Below, piece by piece: positions 8,621 through 14,893 of a stretch of 33,504 bases of DNA (positions are counted from its first letter, which is position 1; every line of letters starts with the position of its first letter). Below the pieces are notes generated by a model. The model ran no database searches. It worked only from the letters and a program-made list of their open reading frames with translations, and had not been told where the DNA came from. The DNA comes from Clostridiales bacterium (GTDB lineage: Bacteria; Bacillota; Clostridia; Christensenellales; CAG-138): contig WREI01000022.1 of NCBI GenBank assembly GCA_009779405.1, positions 1 through 33,504 of the forward strand, in the 5' to 3' direction. The translations under genes were made by a program, and so were the position numbers.

Positions 8621-9121
8621 TTGCTTTCTGTTATTATTGAGGCATATGCGAATATCCCACTGGGCGCGACGAATTTGGCGATCAGTATTCCCCTGTTTAT
8701 ATTCGGAGCCAAATTCATTGGCAAGGCATTTTTGTTTCGTTCTATTTTGGCCACCTGCGAAGTATCGCTGTTTTTGTTCTTAACAACTGGGTTACAGCGG
8801 CTCCAAACCCACAATATTGTTGCCGCTTTGGCAGGCGGAATATTCATGGGAATCGGTGTCGGCATTGTGATTTTAGGCGGTGGCAGTACGGGCGGAACCG
8901 ACACGGCGGCATTGATTCTGCATAAGCATTTTAATATGCCGCTGTCCATATCCATCATACTGATCGATTACACTGTACTCCTTTTGGGGGCGGCACTATT
9001 CGGGTTTCGCAACGCGCTCTATTCCATAATCGTCATATTTGGGCTGGCGCAAAGTGCCAATTTGGTTATTCAAGGTTTCGATAAAACAGCAACCAAACAG
9101 AATAAAACAAGCAAAGTTTAA
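8621..9121 (+). pseudogene. YitT-family membrane protein remnant, truncated at both ends
   Basis: The 166-residue frame matches the middle of YitT/DUF161-type membrane proteins: the second transmembrane hairpin (ISIPLFIFGAKFIGKAFLFRS), the GIVILGGGSTGGTDTAALIL motif and the following hydrophobic segments. The first transmembrane segment is missing: a TAG codon at 8618-8620 lies just before the first usable codon, a TTG. The C-terminal DUF2179 cytoplasmic domain is also absent, the frame ending in a lysine-rich tail. No ribosome site is visible. It is most likely a decaying fragment, although a shortened functional protein cannot be excluded. Confidence 0.65.
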
Positions 9122-9245
9122 ATCCCGTATCACCTTGTTGACGCTAATATAAACATTGTCATACGAGATCTCAAAATCTGCATACATAGATATCGAAAAC
9201 AGACAACATCATCCCTAATTCCATTATCAACGCTTTCCAACCAAC

Positions 9246-9277
9246 TTCACGCCAGCTTCACATTGGCAGGGTATAAT
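9246..9277 (+). promoter_or_regulatory. Response regulator promoter with direct-repeat operator
   Basis: TATAAT is at 9272-9277, 34 bases before the gene. Instead of a good -35 there are two direct copies of CTTCAC at 9245-9250 and 9256-9261, 11 bases apart, the spacing typical of tandem OmpR/PhoB-type DNA-binding domains. Autoregulation by the downstream regulator is inferred. Confidence 0.5.
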
Positions 9278-9310
9278 ACAAAGAAAACAAATAATGGATA
9301 GGGTTCTGCC

Positions 9311-9991
9311 ATGCAAACCATTCTGATCGTTGAGGACGACAAAAATATAAATCAGGTCATCAGCGAATTTTTGAAAGATGCCGGTTATGGCGTACTATCT
9401 GTTTTTGACAGCGAAGAAGCCATGACCGCCTTTTACGAAAACAAGGTGGATCTGGCCGTGCTGGACATCATGCTGCCCAAGCTGAGCGGCCTGGAAGTGT
9501 TGCAGTATATCCGATCATTCAGTCATATGCCTGTCATCATGCTGACCGCCCTCGGCGATGAATACACGCAAATCAAGAGTTTTGATTTTCAGGCGGATGA
9601 ATATGTCACCAAACCTTTTTCTCCTGTCGTGTTGGTAAAGCGGATAGAGGCGTTGCTGAAACGAGCAAATCCCATCAACAATACAGTCTTATCCATTGGA
9701 AATGCCGTTATTGATTTTTCCGCCTACACCGTAACAAGAGATGATTACCTTTTGGATTTTACGACAAAGGAAATAGAGATATTGAAATTCTTTGCCGAAA
9801 ACGAAGGTAAGGTGCTGCCCCGACATCAGATTCTGGATGCCGTGTGGGGGCTTGATGCCATGTCTTCGGACAGGACCGTTGACACGCATATCAAGAACAT
9901 CCGCAAGAAGCTCGCTGTGGATTGCATCTCAACAGTTAAAAATGTCGGATATAAATTCGAGACAACAATCTCTGCGGAGGGAGCGCCATGA
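9311..9991 (+). CDS. OmpR/PhoB-family response regulator
   Basis: A two-component response regulator of 226 residues. The receiver domain (1-120) has the acidic pair E8-D9-D10, phospho-acceptor D52 in VLDIMLPKLSG, the conserved threonine in MLTALGDE and lysine in YVTKPFSP. The C-terminal winged helix (about 130-222) has TTKEIEILKFFAENEGKVLPR and DRTVDTHIKNIRKKL, typical of the OmpR class. Its own stop overlaps the ATG of a histidine kinase gene (ATGA), which is truncated after 47 residues. The regulator is therefore probably without its cognate kinase here. Closest style is Clostridial VanR/PhoP-like regulators; target genes unknown. Confidence 0.92.
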   Translation: MQTILIVEDDKNINQVISEFLKDAGYGVLSVFDSEEAMTAFYENKVDLAVLDIMLPKLSGLEVLQYIRSFSHMPVIMLTALGDEYTQIKSFDFQADEYVTKPFSPVVLVKRIEALLKRANPINNTVLSIGNAVIDFSAYTVTRDDYLLDFTTKEIEILKFFAENEGKVLPRHQILDAVWGLDAMSSDRTVDTHIKNIRKKLAVDCISTVKNVGYKFETTISAEGAP

Positions 9992-10131
9992 AAAAAATTA
10001 AGCTGAAAATATTCCCCAAAACATTCTTGGGCGCGCTATCCTTGATTGTAGGAATTATCATGATCGCGTTTCTTCTTATTGGTGTGCTGACTCCCCGCCA
10101 TTTACGGCTACTACATAGCGTCTTAAAGTGA
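9988..10131 (+). pseudogene. Histidine kinase remnant (N-terminal 47 residues)
   Basis: Translationally coupled by ATGA to the response regulator, as expected for its sensor kinase. Only a basic start (MKKIKLKIFPKTFLG) and one transmembrane helix (about residues 14-34) remain before TGA at 10129-10131. No sensor domain, H-box, or ATPase motifs follow in any frame. The downstream sequence is unrelated, so this marks a deletion or insertion breakpoint rather than a point mutation. Confidence 0.7.
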
Positions 10132-10169
10132 AGCATCATGACATCGACGGCCAAATGGGCCTACCAACA

Positions 10170-10526
10170 TCATTGTCTAATGAGGCGAACCTCATAGCTT
10201 AAAGATGCGAAATAATAACTGATAGTAAGAACGCCGGTACCGCTGTCGTATATCTCGATATCAATCCTAAAATGCTCTGTGCTGTTTCCATTCCATGGCA
10301 TGGATGTGCTGTCTCCGTCCTTAGTAACGAATATATTTTCGACCACGGTATTATCCCACTGCAACTCCCCGCTGCCCCGCGCTATGATATGGGAGGCATC
10401 CCCGGGCTGCGGCCCTCCCAGCGTGAACCGGATATCGTTCAACTGCCCGTCAATTACCAGTTTTGCCGATGTCATCTGGCCGCCCATCGCCGCGAGGTAA
10501 TCGGCTTCATCATAGACAAGCCTCAA
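10170..10526 (-). pseudogene. 5'-truncated gene remnant, function unknown
   Basis: A 118-codon minus-strand frame (LVYDEADYLAAMGGQM... to VRLIRQ) with beta-rich, extracytoplasmic-protein-like composition. It has no ATG at its beginning, no ribosome site and no signal peptide: the frame runs straight into the tRNA-Ser fragment that starts at 10529, where a stop is met. I therefore read it as the C-terminal portion of a gene cut at the junction with the tRNA half. TTG 10526 or an internal ATG could still allow translation. No family recognised. Confidence 0.4.
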
Positions 10527-10528
10527 CT

Positions 10529-10587
10529 CTGGAAATCGTGTTCAGGCTAATACCCTGACGAGGGTTCGAATCCCTCTCTTTCCGCCA
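10529..10587 (+). pseudogene. tRNA-Ser(GGA) 3' half; probable attachment-site remnant
   Basis: From the anticodon loop (CTGGAAA, anticodon GGA at 10531-10533) onwards this is a good tRNA-Ser: 3' anticodon strand TCGTG, long variable arm with TCAGG/CCTGA, T arm GAGGG-TTCGAAT-CCCTC at 10560-10576, acceptor strand TCTTTCC, discriminator G and encoded CCA at 10585-10587. The 5' strand of the anticodon stem (should be CACGA) and everything before it are replaced by the reading frame of the neighbouring remnant. A break exactly at the anticodon loop is typical of tyrosine-integrase attachment sites in tRNA genes. No intact tRNA-Ser(GGA) is present in the window. Confidence 0.8.
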
Positions 10588-10684
10588 TTGGAAACAAATG
10601 TAAACCGCCCCCGATTTCCTATGTCGGCGAGACGCTTGCATTTGTTTTATGTTTGATGAAGCGCTTATAGCAAAATCTGCAAAG
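10588..10684. other. Non-coding stretch after the tRNA half
   Basis: Between the tRNA fragment and the next promoter I see no gene and no convincing terminator hairpin. Base composition is more AT-rich than the core genes around it. Confidence 0.4.
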
Positions 10685-10713
10685 TTGAGATTGTTTGTTG
10701 TTTATGGTATCAT
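10685..10713 (+). promoter_or_regulatory. Promoter of the lone gene at 10743
   Basis: TTGAGA at 10685-10690 and TATCAT at 10708-10713 with a 17-base spacer; AGGAGAAGGAAGGAG follows as ribosome site. Confidence 0.55.
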
Positions 10714-10742
10714 GATTTTAGGTTCAGGAGAAGGAAGGAGCT

Positions 10743-11285
10743 ATGCAAAAATACATCCCATTATATATAAACGGATCGAATTGGATTTTTAGGAATCCCG
10801 TCGTAGACGAAAATGATCTGAAAAATATTCGCCCATTTTCCAAAGAATACGCTTCGAAATATTGGTCAGATAATATTTACAGTGAGCATCATTTGCAGAT
10901 TGGAGCGGGAAATCTTTATTCACTTTATTATGCGCCAAACAGCAAAAAGGAAAACCTACAGATTGGATCAAGTAATAATTGGATATGCACATTGCAAGAA
11001 GCAGAATATAATTGGATGAACGATTGGAACGATGACAACATTCAAGGACTGCCGGGTTTTCTCTCAAGCTGTGTTGATTTGCCCGAAGATGAATTGATCA
11101 TATTCTTTTGGAGTAAAAGCCGTGGACTTGAAACCACGTGGGGTGTATTTCTGAGAAATTGGATCAATTTTTTGTATGATGACGAATCTCCGATTTTGAT
11201 ATGCTTACGAACAGGATACTCTATAAGATTTGGGCAGACCGGCACGTTATACTTGGGCTACAAAAACAAATGCCAAAAAATTTGA
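10743..11285 (+). CDS. Hypothetical protein, possibly DUF2947-like
   Basis: A soluble 180-residue acidic protein with no signal peptide or membrane segment and many tryptophans. It opens with YIPLYINGSNWIFRNPVVDE and contains FFWSKSRGLETTWGVFLRNW near residue 120, a layout I associate loosely with DUF2947-type proteins; that assignment is weak. It has its own promoter and a strong ribosome site (GGAAGGAG) and sits alone, more AT-rich than its neighbours, just after the tRNA-Ser remnant, which suggests acquisition by transfer. Convergent with the thioredoxin cluster. Confidence 0.65.
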   Translation: MQKYIPLYINGSNWIFRNPVVDENDLKNIRPFSKEYASKYWSDNIYSEHHLQIGAGNLYSLYYAPNSKKENLQIGSSNNWICTLQEAEYNWMNDWNDDNIQGLPGFLSSCVDLPEDELIIFFWSKSRGLETTWGVFLRNWINFLYDDESPILICLRTGYSIRFGQTGTLYLGYKNKCQKI

Positions 11286-11334
11286 TGTACATGTCGATGC
11301 AATTCGTATTATACCGCCAATCGTTCGGTCTCAT

Positions 11335-11922
11335 TTATTCCCCCCACGCCAACTCTATCCCCCTCCGAAGCGTTGCTTCATCGATTGCGCCCTGCGCGCT
11401 TGCTATGATATATCCGTCCTTGTCGATGAATATCGTTGTGGGGATGGAACGTATTCCATAGATATATGCGCCCTCCTGCATGCTGTCAAAGAAGATCGGG
11501 AAGGTATAGCCCGCATCGCCGATAAACGCTTTGCCGTTTTCTATTGTTTCACGCTGTCCGTCCGTTAAATTCAGCATGATGAATTGCACTTCATCGCCCA
11601 GTTCCCCGAAAACCTTTTCAAAATCCGGCATCTCCGCTTTGCAGGGAGGGCACCAGCTCGCCCAGAAATTGAGCACGATTGGCTTTCCCACCATGTCGGA
11701 CAGCTTTACAGTGTTGCCGTTTATATCGAGCATTGTAAAATCAGGGGCTTTCTCCCTGTCTGTGTCTTCCGTTGTATTGCCGCCCTGTTCCGGTTCCGGC
11801 GTCAGTTCGATCACGATATTCGGCTTTACTTGATCGCTCAGCGCGTTATACGCAAAGACGGCGGTTGCCATCAGAATGACAAAGCCCGCAATCCACAGGA
11901 CTGTCTTCATAATTTTTGTCAT
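11335..11922 (-). CDS. TlpA/ResA-type membrane-anchored thioredoxin
   Basis: A thiol-disulfide oxidoreductase facing the outside of the membrane. Residues 6-26 form a signal anchor, a linker rich in T, E and P follows, and the thioredoxin fold begins near 58 (APDFTMLDINGN). The active site WCPPC covers cysteines 91 and 94, and the cis-proline is in SIPTTIFID. This is the AhpC/TSA-Redoxin branch of TlpA proteins, which reduce extracytoplasmic thiols with electrons passed from CcdA. It is last in the crp-trxA-ccdA-tlpA cluster, 12 bases after ccdA, with CGGGAGGACGTT before the ATG. Confidence 0.9.
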   Translation of the reverse strand: MTKIMKTVLWIAGFVILMATAVFAYNALSDQVKPNIVIELTPEPEQGGNTTEDTDREKAPDFTMLDINGNTVKLSDMVGKPIVLNFWASWCPPCKAEMPDFEKVFGELGDEVQFIMLNLTDGQRETIENGKAFIGDAGYTFPIFFDSMQEGAYIYGIRSIPTTIFIDKDGYIIASAQGAIDEATLRRGIELAWGE

Positions 11923-11934
11923 AACGTCCTCCCG

Positions 11935-12600
11935 TTAAAATGTAAGCAGGGACAGATAGCGTCCCATCAGTCCCGTCGCCATCAAAATGCCCATCACGAT
12001 GAGCAGGATGCCCGAAATGATGTTGATCACCTTATAGTTCCTCTTGATAAAGTCGAATGCCCCTTTGAGCCGGTCGATCAGCAGGGCGCTTGCCACAAAG
12101 GGAATGCCCAGACCCAGAGAGTATACGAGCAGCATCAGGACTCCGTTTAGCGTGCCGCCCTGATTCGACGCCATCATAAGCGCGGAACCCAGAAATGCGC
12201 CAACGCAGGGCGTCCATCCGATGGAGAAAACGATGCCGAAGAGCAGGGATGAAAAGAAGCCGAGATCCTTTGTTTTCGCGGTTCTCTCGCTCGAGCGGTT
12301 CAAAAATCGGATCCGGAAGAGCCCGGTAAAGTTCAAACCCAGAACGATGACGACGAGCCCGGTTACGATATTGACGATAACGGCATGTTGGCTCAGCAGT
12401 TTGCCGAGCGTCCCCGCAAAGGCGCCGAGGGCCACAAACACAAGCGTAAAGCCCAAGACAAAGCCGAGGGCATTGATGAGTATCTTTTGCTTATTGGATT
12501 CGCCCGCCGCGAAATAGGAGACATATACCGGCAGCAGCGGCAGCAGGCAGGGCGAAATAAAGGTGATCATCCCTTCTATGAATAAAAGAAAATACTGCAT
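11935..12600 (-). CDS. ccdA: CcdA-family thiol-disulfide transporter
   Basis: A six-helix membrane protein of 221 residues that carries reducing equivalents from cytoplasmic thioredoxin across the membrane to extracytoplasmic partners. The two functional cysteines are in SPCLLPLLP near residue 18 and TPCVGA near residue 130, each at the start of a helix and followed by hydrophobic repeats, as in CcdA/DsbD-beta. It lies between a cytoplasmic thioredoxin and a TlpA protein, which supplies both electron donor and acceptor in a single transcription unit. Confidence 0.93.
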   Translation of the reverse strand: MQYFLLFIEGMITFISPCLLPLLPVYVSYFAAGESNKQKILINALGFVLGFTLVFVALGAFAGTLGKLLSQHAVIVNIVTGLVVIVLGLNFTGLFRIRFLNRSSERTAKTKDLGFFSSLLFGIVFSIGWTPCVGAFLGSALMMASNQGGTLNGVLMLLVYSLGLGIPFVASALLIDRLKGAFDFIKRNYKVINIISGILLIVMGILMATGLMGRYLSLLTF

Positions 12601-12621
12601 TTCGCCCTCTGTCCCTCCGCC

Positions 12622-12930
12622 TTAACGCAACATGCCGAGTATCGCCGCTTTCGGCCTTGCGCCGATCGACTTTTTCACCACGACACCGTCCTTCATAACA
12701 ACCAGGGTGGGAATGCTCGTTACCCCAAAGCGTGTCGCGAGTTTCGGTTGCTCGTCGACGTTGATCTTTCCCACTTTGACATCCGGCGCCTCCTTCGCGA
12801 CGTCTTCCAGCACGGGGGCGATCATCCGACAGGGGCCGCACCAGGGCGCCCAAAAGTCCAGCAGCACGGGCTTATCCGCTTGGATGATCTCCATTTCAAA
12901 ATTCTCGTTTGTGACTGTCAGTATAGACAT
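12622..12930 (-). CDS. trxA: Thioredoxin
   Basis: A canonical cytoplasmic thioredoxin of 102 residues with WCGPC at residues 30-34, the preceding DFWAPW, and cis-proline in SIPTLVVMKDG. It reduces protein disulfides and most likely feeds CcdA. Start ATG at 12930 follows AGGAGGTAAAATC. It has its own upstream region of 69 bases that contains a perfect 12-bp inverted repeat overlapping the ribosome site, so its expression is probably regulated separately from the crp-type gene just upstream. Confidence 0.95.
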   Translation of the reverse strand: MSILTVTNENFEMEIIQADKPVLLDFWAPWCGPCRMIAPVLEDVAKEAPDVKVGKINVDEQPKLATRFGVTSIPTLVVMKDGVVVKKSIGARPKAAILGMLR

Positions 12931-12940
12931 GATTTTACCT

Positions 12941-12978
12941 CCTGATTTTATAATACGCTTGCAGTATATAAAATCAGG
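12941..12978 (-). repeat. Perfect 12-bp inverted repeat in the trxA leader
   Basis: CCTGATTTTATA at 12941-12952 is exactly complementary to TATAAAATCAGG at 12967-12978 with a 14-base spacer. It covers the likely -10 region (TATACT, plus-strand 12963-12968) and runs into the AGGAGG of trxA. It may be an operator for the adjacent Crp-type regulator, or an mRNA hairpin that masks part of the ribosome site. Confidence 0.7.
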
Positions 12979-12999
12979 GAAAAAAGTTCTGTAACCGCG

Positions 13000-13668
13000 T
13001 CACAGTTCTCTGAGTTTCGCCTTATCGGTCACGGCAATACCGGCCCTCGACAAACGGACAATGTTCTCCCTTTCAAAATATTTCAGCATTCGTGACACAA
13101 CCTCCCTGGCGCTGCCCATATATTTCGCGATCTGCTCGTGCGTCAGGTGCAGCGTATCGCTTCCCGTCTTGGAGGTTTCATCCAGCAGAAATATCGCCAG
13201 CCGCCTGTCAAAGCGCATAAATAAAATCTGTTCCATCGTCCACATGACCTCGGAAAACAGTTCGGCCGCGATTTTCAGCGCAAAATTTTCAACGTGCACA
13301 TTCTGCTCGAGCAGTTTGGCGAAATATCCGGCATGGATCAGCAGCGCTTCGGTATCGCATTCAGCGTCGATAAAGACGTCGAAGCTGATGTTTTGCAGGA
13401 TGCAGGATGCCGACAGGATGCATACGCTATCGGCGGACAGGCGGTACAGGGTGATCTCCCTGCCATCCTCCGACAGCATATATGTGCGCAGTTCCCCGGA
13501 TTTTATAAGCAGCACGCCGACACAATGATTGGACGCGCTGTGGACATTCTGCCCCGCGCGGTATCTTTGCGGCACACTGTTCTCGGCCAGCGCTTCCTGT
13601 TCGGCAGCGCTCAGCTTATCCCAAAAGCTCAGCCTTTGCCGCAAATAATCCACTATCTCCCGATCCAA
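13000..13668 (-). CDS. Crp/Fnr-family transcriptional regulator
   Basis: A 222-residue regulator with an N-terminal cyclic-nucleotide-like sensor barrel (about 15-125), a dimer helix (about 128-160) and a C-terminal winged helix whose LTHEQIAKYMGSAREVVSRML (about 174-195) is the recognition motif. The cAMP-binding arginine-serine signature is not apparent, so cAMP is unlikely to be the ligand. Cysteines at 49, 83, 89 and 104 could allow thiol redox or metal sensing, which would suit its position before trxA-ccdA-tlpA. No iron-sulfur spacing like that of FNR is evident. It probably controls the thioredoxin genes. Confidence 0.9.
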   Translation of the reverse strand: MDREIVDYLRQRLSFWDKLSAAEQEALAENSVPQRYRAGQNVHSASNHCVGVLLIKSGELRTYMLSEDGREITLYRLSADSVCILSASCILQNISFDVFIDAECDTEALLIHAGYFAKLLEQNVHVENFALKIAAELFSEVMWTMEQILFMRFDRRLAIFLLDETSKTGSDTLHLTHEQIAKYMGSAREVVSRMLKYFERENIVRLSRAGIAVTDKAKLREL

Positions 13669-13711
13669 AGCCGTCGCCCCCTTTCACCGCTGCAAAGCAG
13701 CTTGCGAAAGC

Positions 13712-13740
13712 ATTTTATATCTTCCGGGTGAAACAAGCAA
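13712..13740 (-). promoter_or_regulatory. Promoter of the Crp-type regulator gene
   Basis: Read on the minus strand: TTGCTT (13740-13735), 17 bases, TAAAAT (13717-13712). A cluster of GTGAA/TTCAC half-sites lies further upstream at 13766-13800. Confidence 0.55.
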
Positions 13741-13765
13741 GATACATTTTTTTGAGCAAGCAAAA

Positions 13766-13800
13766 TTTCACCGTGTTCGGTGTGAAGAAGTGAATTTTCA
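13766..13800. promoter_or_regulatory. Cluster of TTCAC/GTGAA half-sites
   Basis: Within 35 bases there are two dyads: TTCAC and GTGAA flanking CGTGTTCGGT, then GTGAATTTTCAC. They lie between the crp-type promoter and the spoIIQ terminator. A regulator-binding region is plausible; this is inference from symmetry alone. Confidence 0.35.
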
Positions 13801-13802
13801 CT

Positions 13803-13846
13803 AAACAAAAAGACCCGGTGCCGCCGTTCATATCGGCAACACCGGG
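13803..13846 (-). terminator. Rho-independent terminator after spoIIQ
   Basis: CCCGGTG (13814-13820) pairs with CACCGGG (13840-13846), with further CCG/CGG pairing inside, and on the minus strand the stem is followed by TCTTTTTGTTT. Confidence 0.8.
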
Positions 13847-13880
13847 CTTCCGTTTAATGCGCGTGGGAATCAACTGCTGC

Positions 13881-14672
13881 CTATTTACTCCCAATCCGCA
13901 CATACTCCGCCGGGTCGACGCTCTTCCCGTTCATATACAGCACAAAGTGCAGATGGCTCTCGTCTGCGCACTCGCTGAGGGCGGATGCGCCTATCTTGCC
14001 GAGGACGGTGCCGGCGTTGACCTTATCGCCCTCGCGGACGGGTATGTCCGCCGCCAGGTTGGCATATTGGGTCGTGCGGTTGTTCGTATGCTGCACGACG
14101 ACGGTATAGCCCAGCGCGTCATCCTGGTATACGCGCTCGATGGTACCCGCGAACACGCATTTCACATCCGAGCCCAGCATTGCTGCCAGGTCGACGCCGT
14201 TGTGCGTCACCCAGGCATCGAGGGTCTTGGAATAGATCAGCTTATCGAGGGTCCATTCCCGCGTCACAGAGCCCGATACGGGCGCGTTGGCCTTGCTGCT
14301 CGTGCTGGCGGCGCGGGCCGGGGCCTTGGTTGCCGCAGGTACGGTCGTGGGCGCGGCGGCGCCTTCGGGCTGTGGCTGTTCCGTGGGCAGGGGCGGGAAT
14401 TTGGGCCGCAGAGTCGGCAGGGGCGTGGGCTCCGCCGTGGCCCGCGCGCCGACTACGCCTTGCAGGGTCTCATCGTCGGAAGCGCCGGTCTGCATATAGG
14501 GGCGCTGATCCTCGGCCTGCCTGCGGTTGCGGTTTCCCGAAAGTGCCAGGATCACCACAGCCGCGCCTATCGCAATCAGCGACAGGGCCAATACAATGTA
14601 AAATACGCTGTTCGCGCGTTTCTTCGGGTGGTGGAAATTCTCATCCCGAAAATAGTTTTTATTATCATCCAT
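13881..14672 (-). CDS. spoIIQ: SpoIIQ-like M23 forespore membrane protein
   Basis: A type II membrane protein of 263 residues: short cytoplasmic start, one helix (23-45), a proline- and threonine-rich linker (75-125), then an M23/LytM domain. The YSKTLDAWVTHNGVD sequence (147-161) is the SpoIIQ hallmark. Zinc ligands appear complete: H157, D161 and H242 in HLHF, as in Clostridial SpoIIQ, which keeps metal binding. In spore formers it is made in the forespore and pairs with SpoIIIAH across the septum for engulfment and the feeding channel. The upstream region matches a forespore sigma promoter. The ribosome site is AGGTGAT before ATG 14672. An ordinary M23 peptidase is the alternative. Confidence 0.82.
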   Translation of the reverse strand: MDDNKNYFRDENFHHPKKRANSVFYIVLALSLIAIGAAVVILALSGNRNRRQAEDQRPYMQTGASDDETLQGVVGARATAEPTPLPTLRPKFPPLPTEQPQPEGAAAPTTVPAATKAPARAASTSSKANAPVSGSVTREWTLDKLIYSKTLDAWVTHNGVDLAAMLGSDVKCVFAGTIERVYQDDALGYTVVVQHTNNRTTQYANLAADIPVREGDKVNAGTVLGKIGASALSECADESHLHFVLYMNGKSVDPAEYVRIGSK

Positions 14673-14690
14673 AGTTCATCACCTCGGGTG

Positions 14691-14719
14691 TAGTATGGGC
14701 GGGATCGGCGGAAATATAC
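14691..14719 (-). promoter_or_regulatory. Forespore-type (sigma-F/sigma-G) promoter of spoIIQ
   Basis: On the minus strand GTATA (14719-14715), 17 bases, CATACTA (14697-14691). This fits the sigma-G consensus GHATR-N17/18-CATNHTA closely and sigma-F less fully, as the GG expected just before the -10 is absent. Confidence 0.6.
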
Positions 14720-14748
14720 TGTACATTAAGCGCGCTTCGTGGTATAAT
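14720..14748 (+). promoter_or_regulatory. recA promoter
   Basis: TGTACA at 14720-14725, 17 bases, TATAAT at 14743-14748 preceded by TGG (extended -10). A single GTTCG half-site follows at 14751; no complete Gram-positive LexA box (GAAC-N4-GTTC type) is seen. Confidence 0.6.
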
Positions 14749-14765
14749 TTGTTCGGGCAGGTAAT

Positions 14766-14874
14766 AGTGAATAGTTAAGAGTTGCGGCAGGAATCGCAAG
14801 CGATTCCTGATCAAATAAAAATTCCGCAGGAATTTTTACCACAACTATTCACTCTTAACTATTCACTCTTCACT
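14766..14874. repeat. MITE-like element in the recA leader
   Basis: Outer arms AGTGAATAGTTAAGAGT (14766-14782) and its exact complement (14851-14867) enclose two perfect hairpins: AGGAATCGC/GCGATTCCT (14789-14808) and AAAAATTCC/GGAATTTTT (14817-14837). The right end is built of 7-base units ACTATTC/ACTCTTM (14844-14874). There is no coding capacity. It lies between the recA promoter and its AGGAGG, so it would be transcribed into the mRNA leader. Confidence 0.8.
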
Positions 14875-14893
14875 AAAAAATCAGGAGGTTCAC

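Noticed and set aside
10128-10201. Short plus-strand frame VKHHDIDGQMGLPTSLSNEA between the kinase remnant and the next fragment
   Set aside because: It is too short, has no ribosome site and matches nothing I recognise; it may simply be scar sequence.
11230-11568. Plus-strand frame crossing the end of the gene at 10743 into the tlpA region
   Set aside because: It overlaps the well supported tlpA on the other strand and has no ribosome site; I could not show it to be a frameshifted extension of the upstream gene.
14751-14755. LexA box at recA
   Set aside because: Only one GTTCG half-site is present; no matching GAAC half-site lies at the required spacing.
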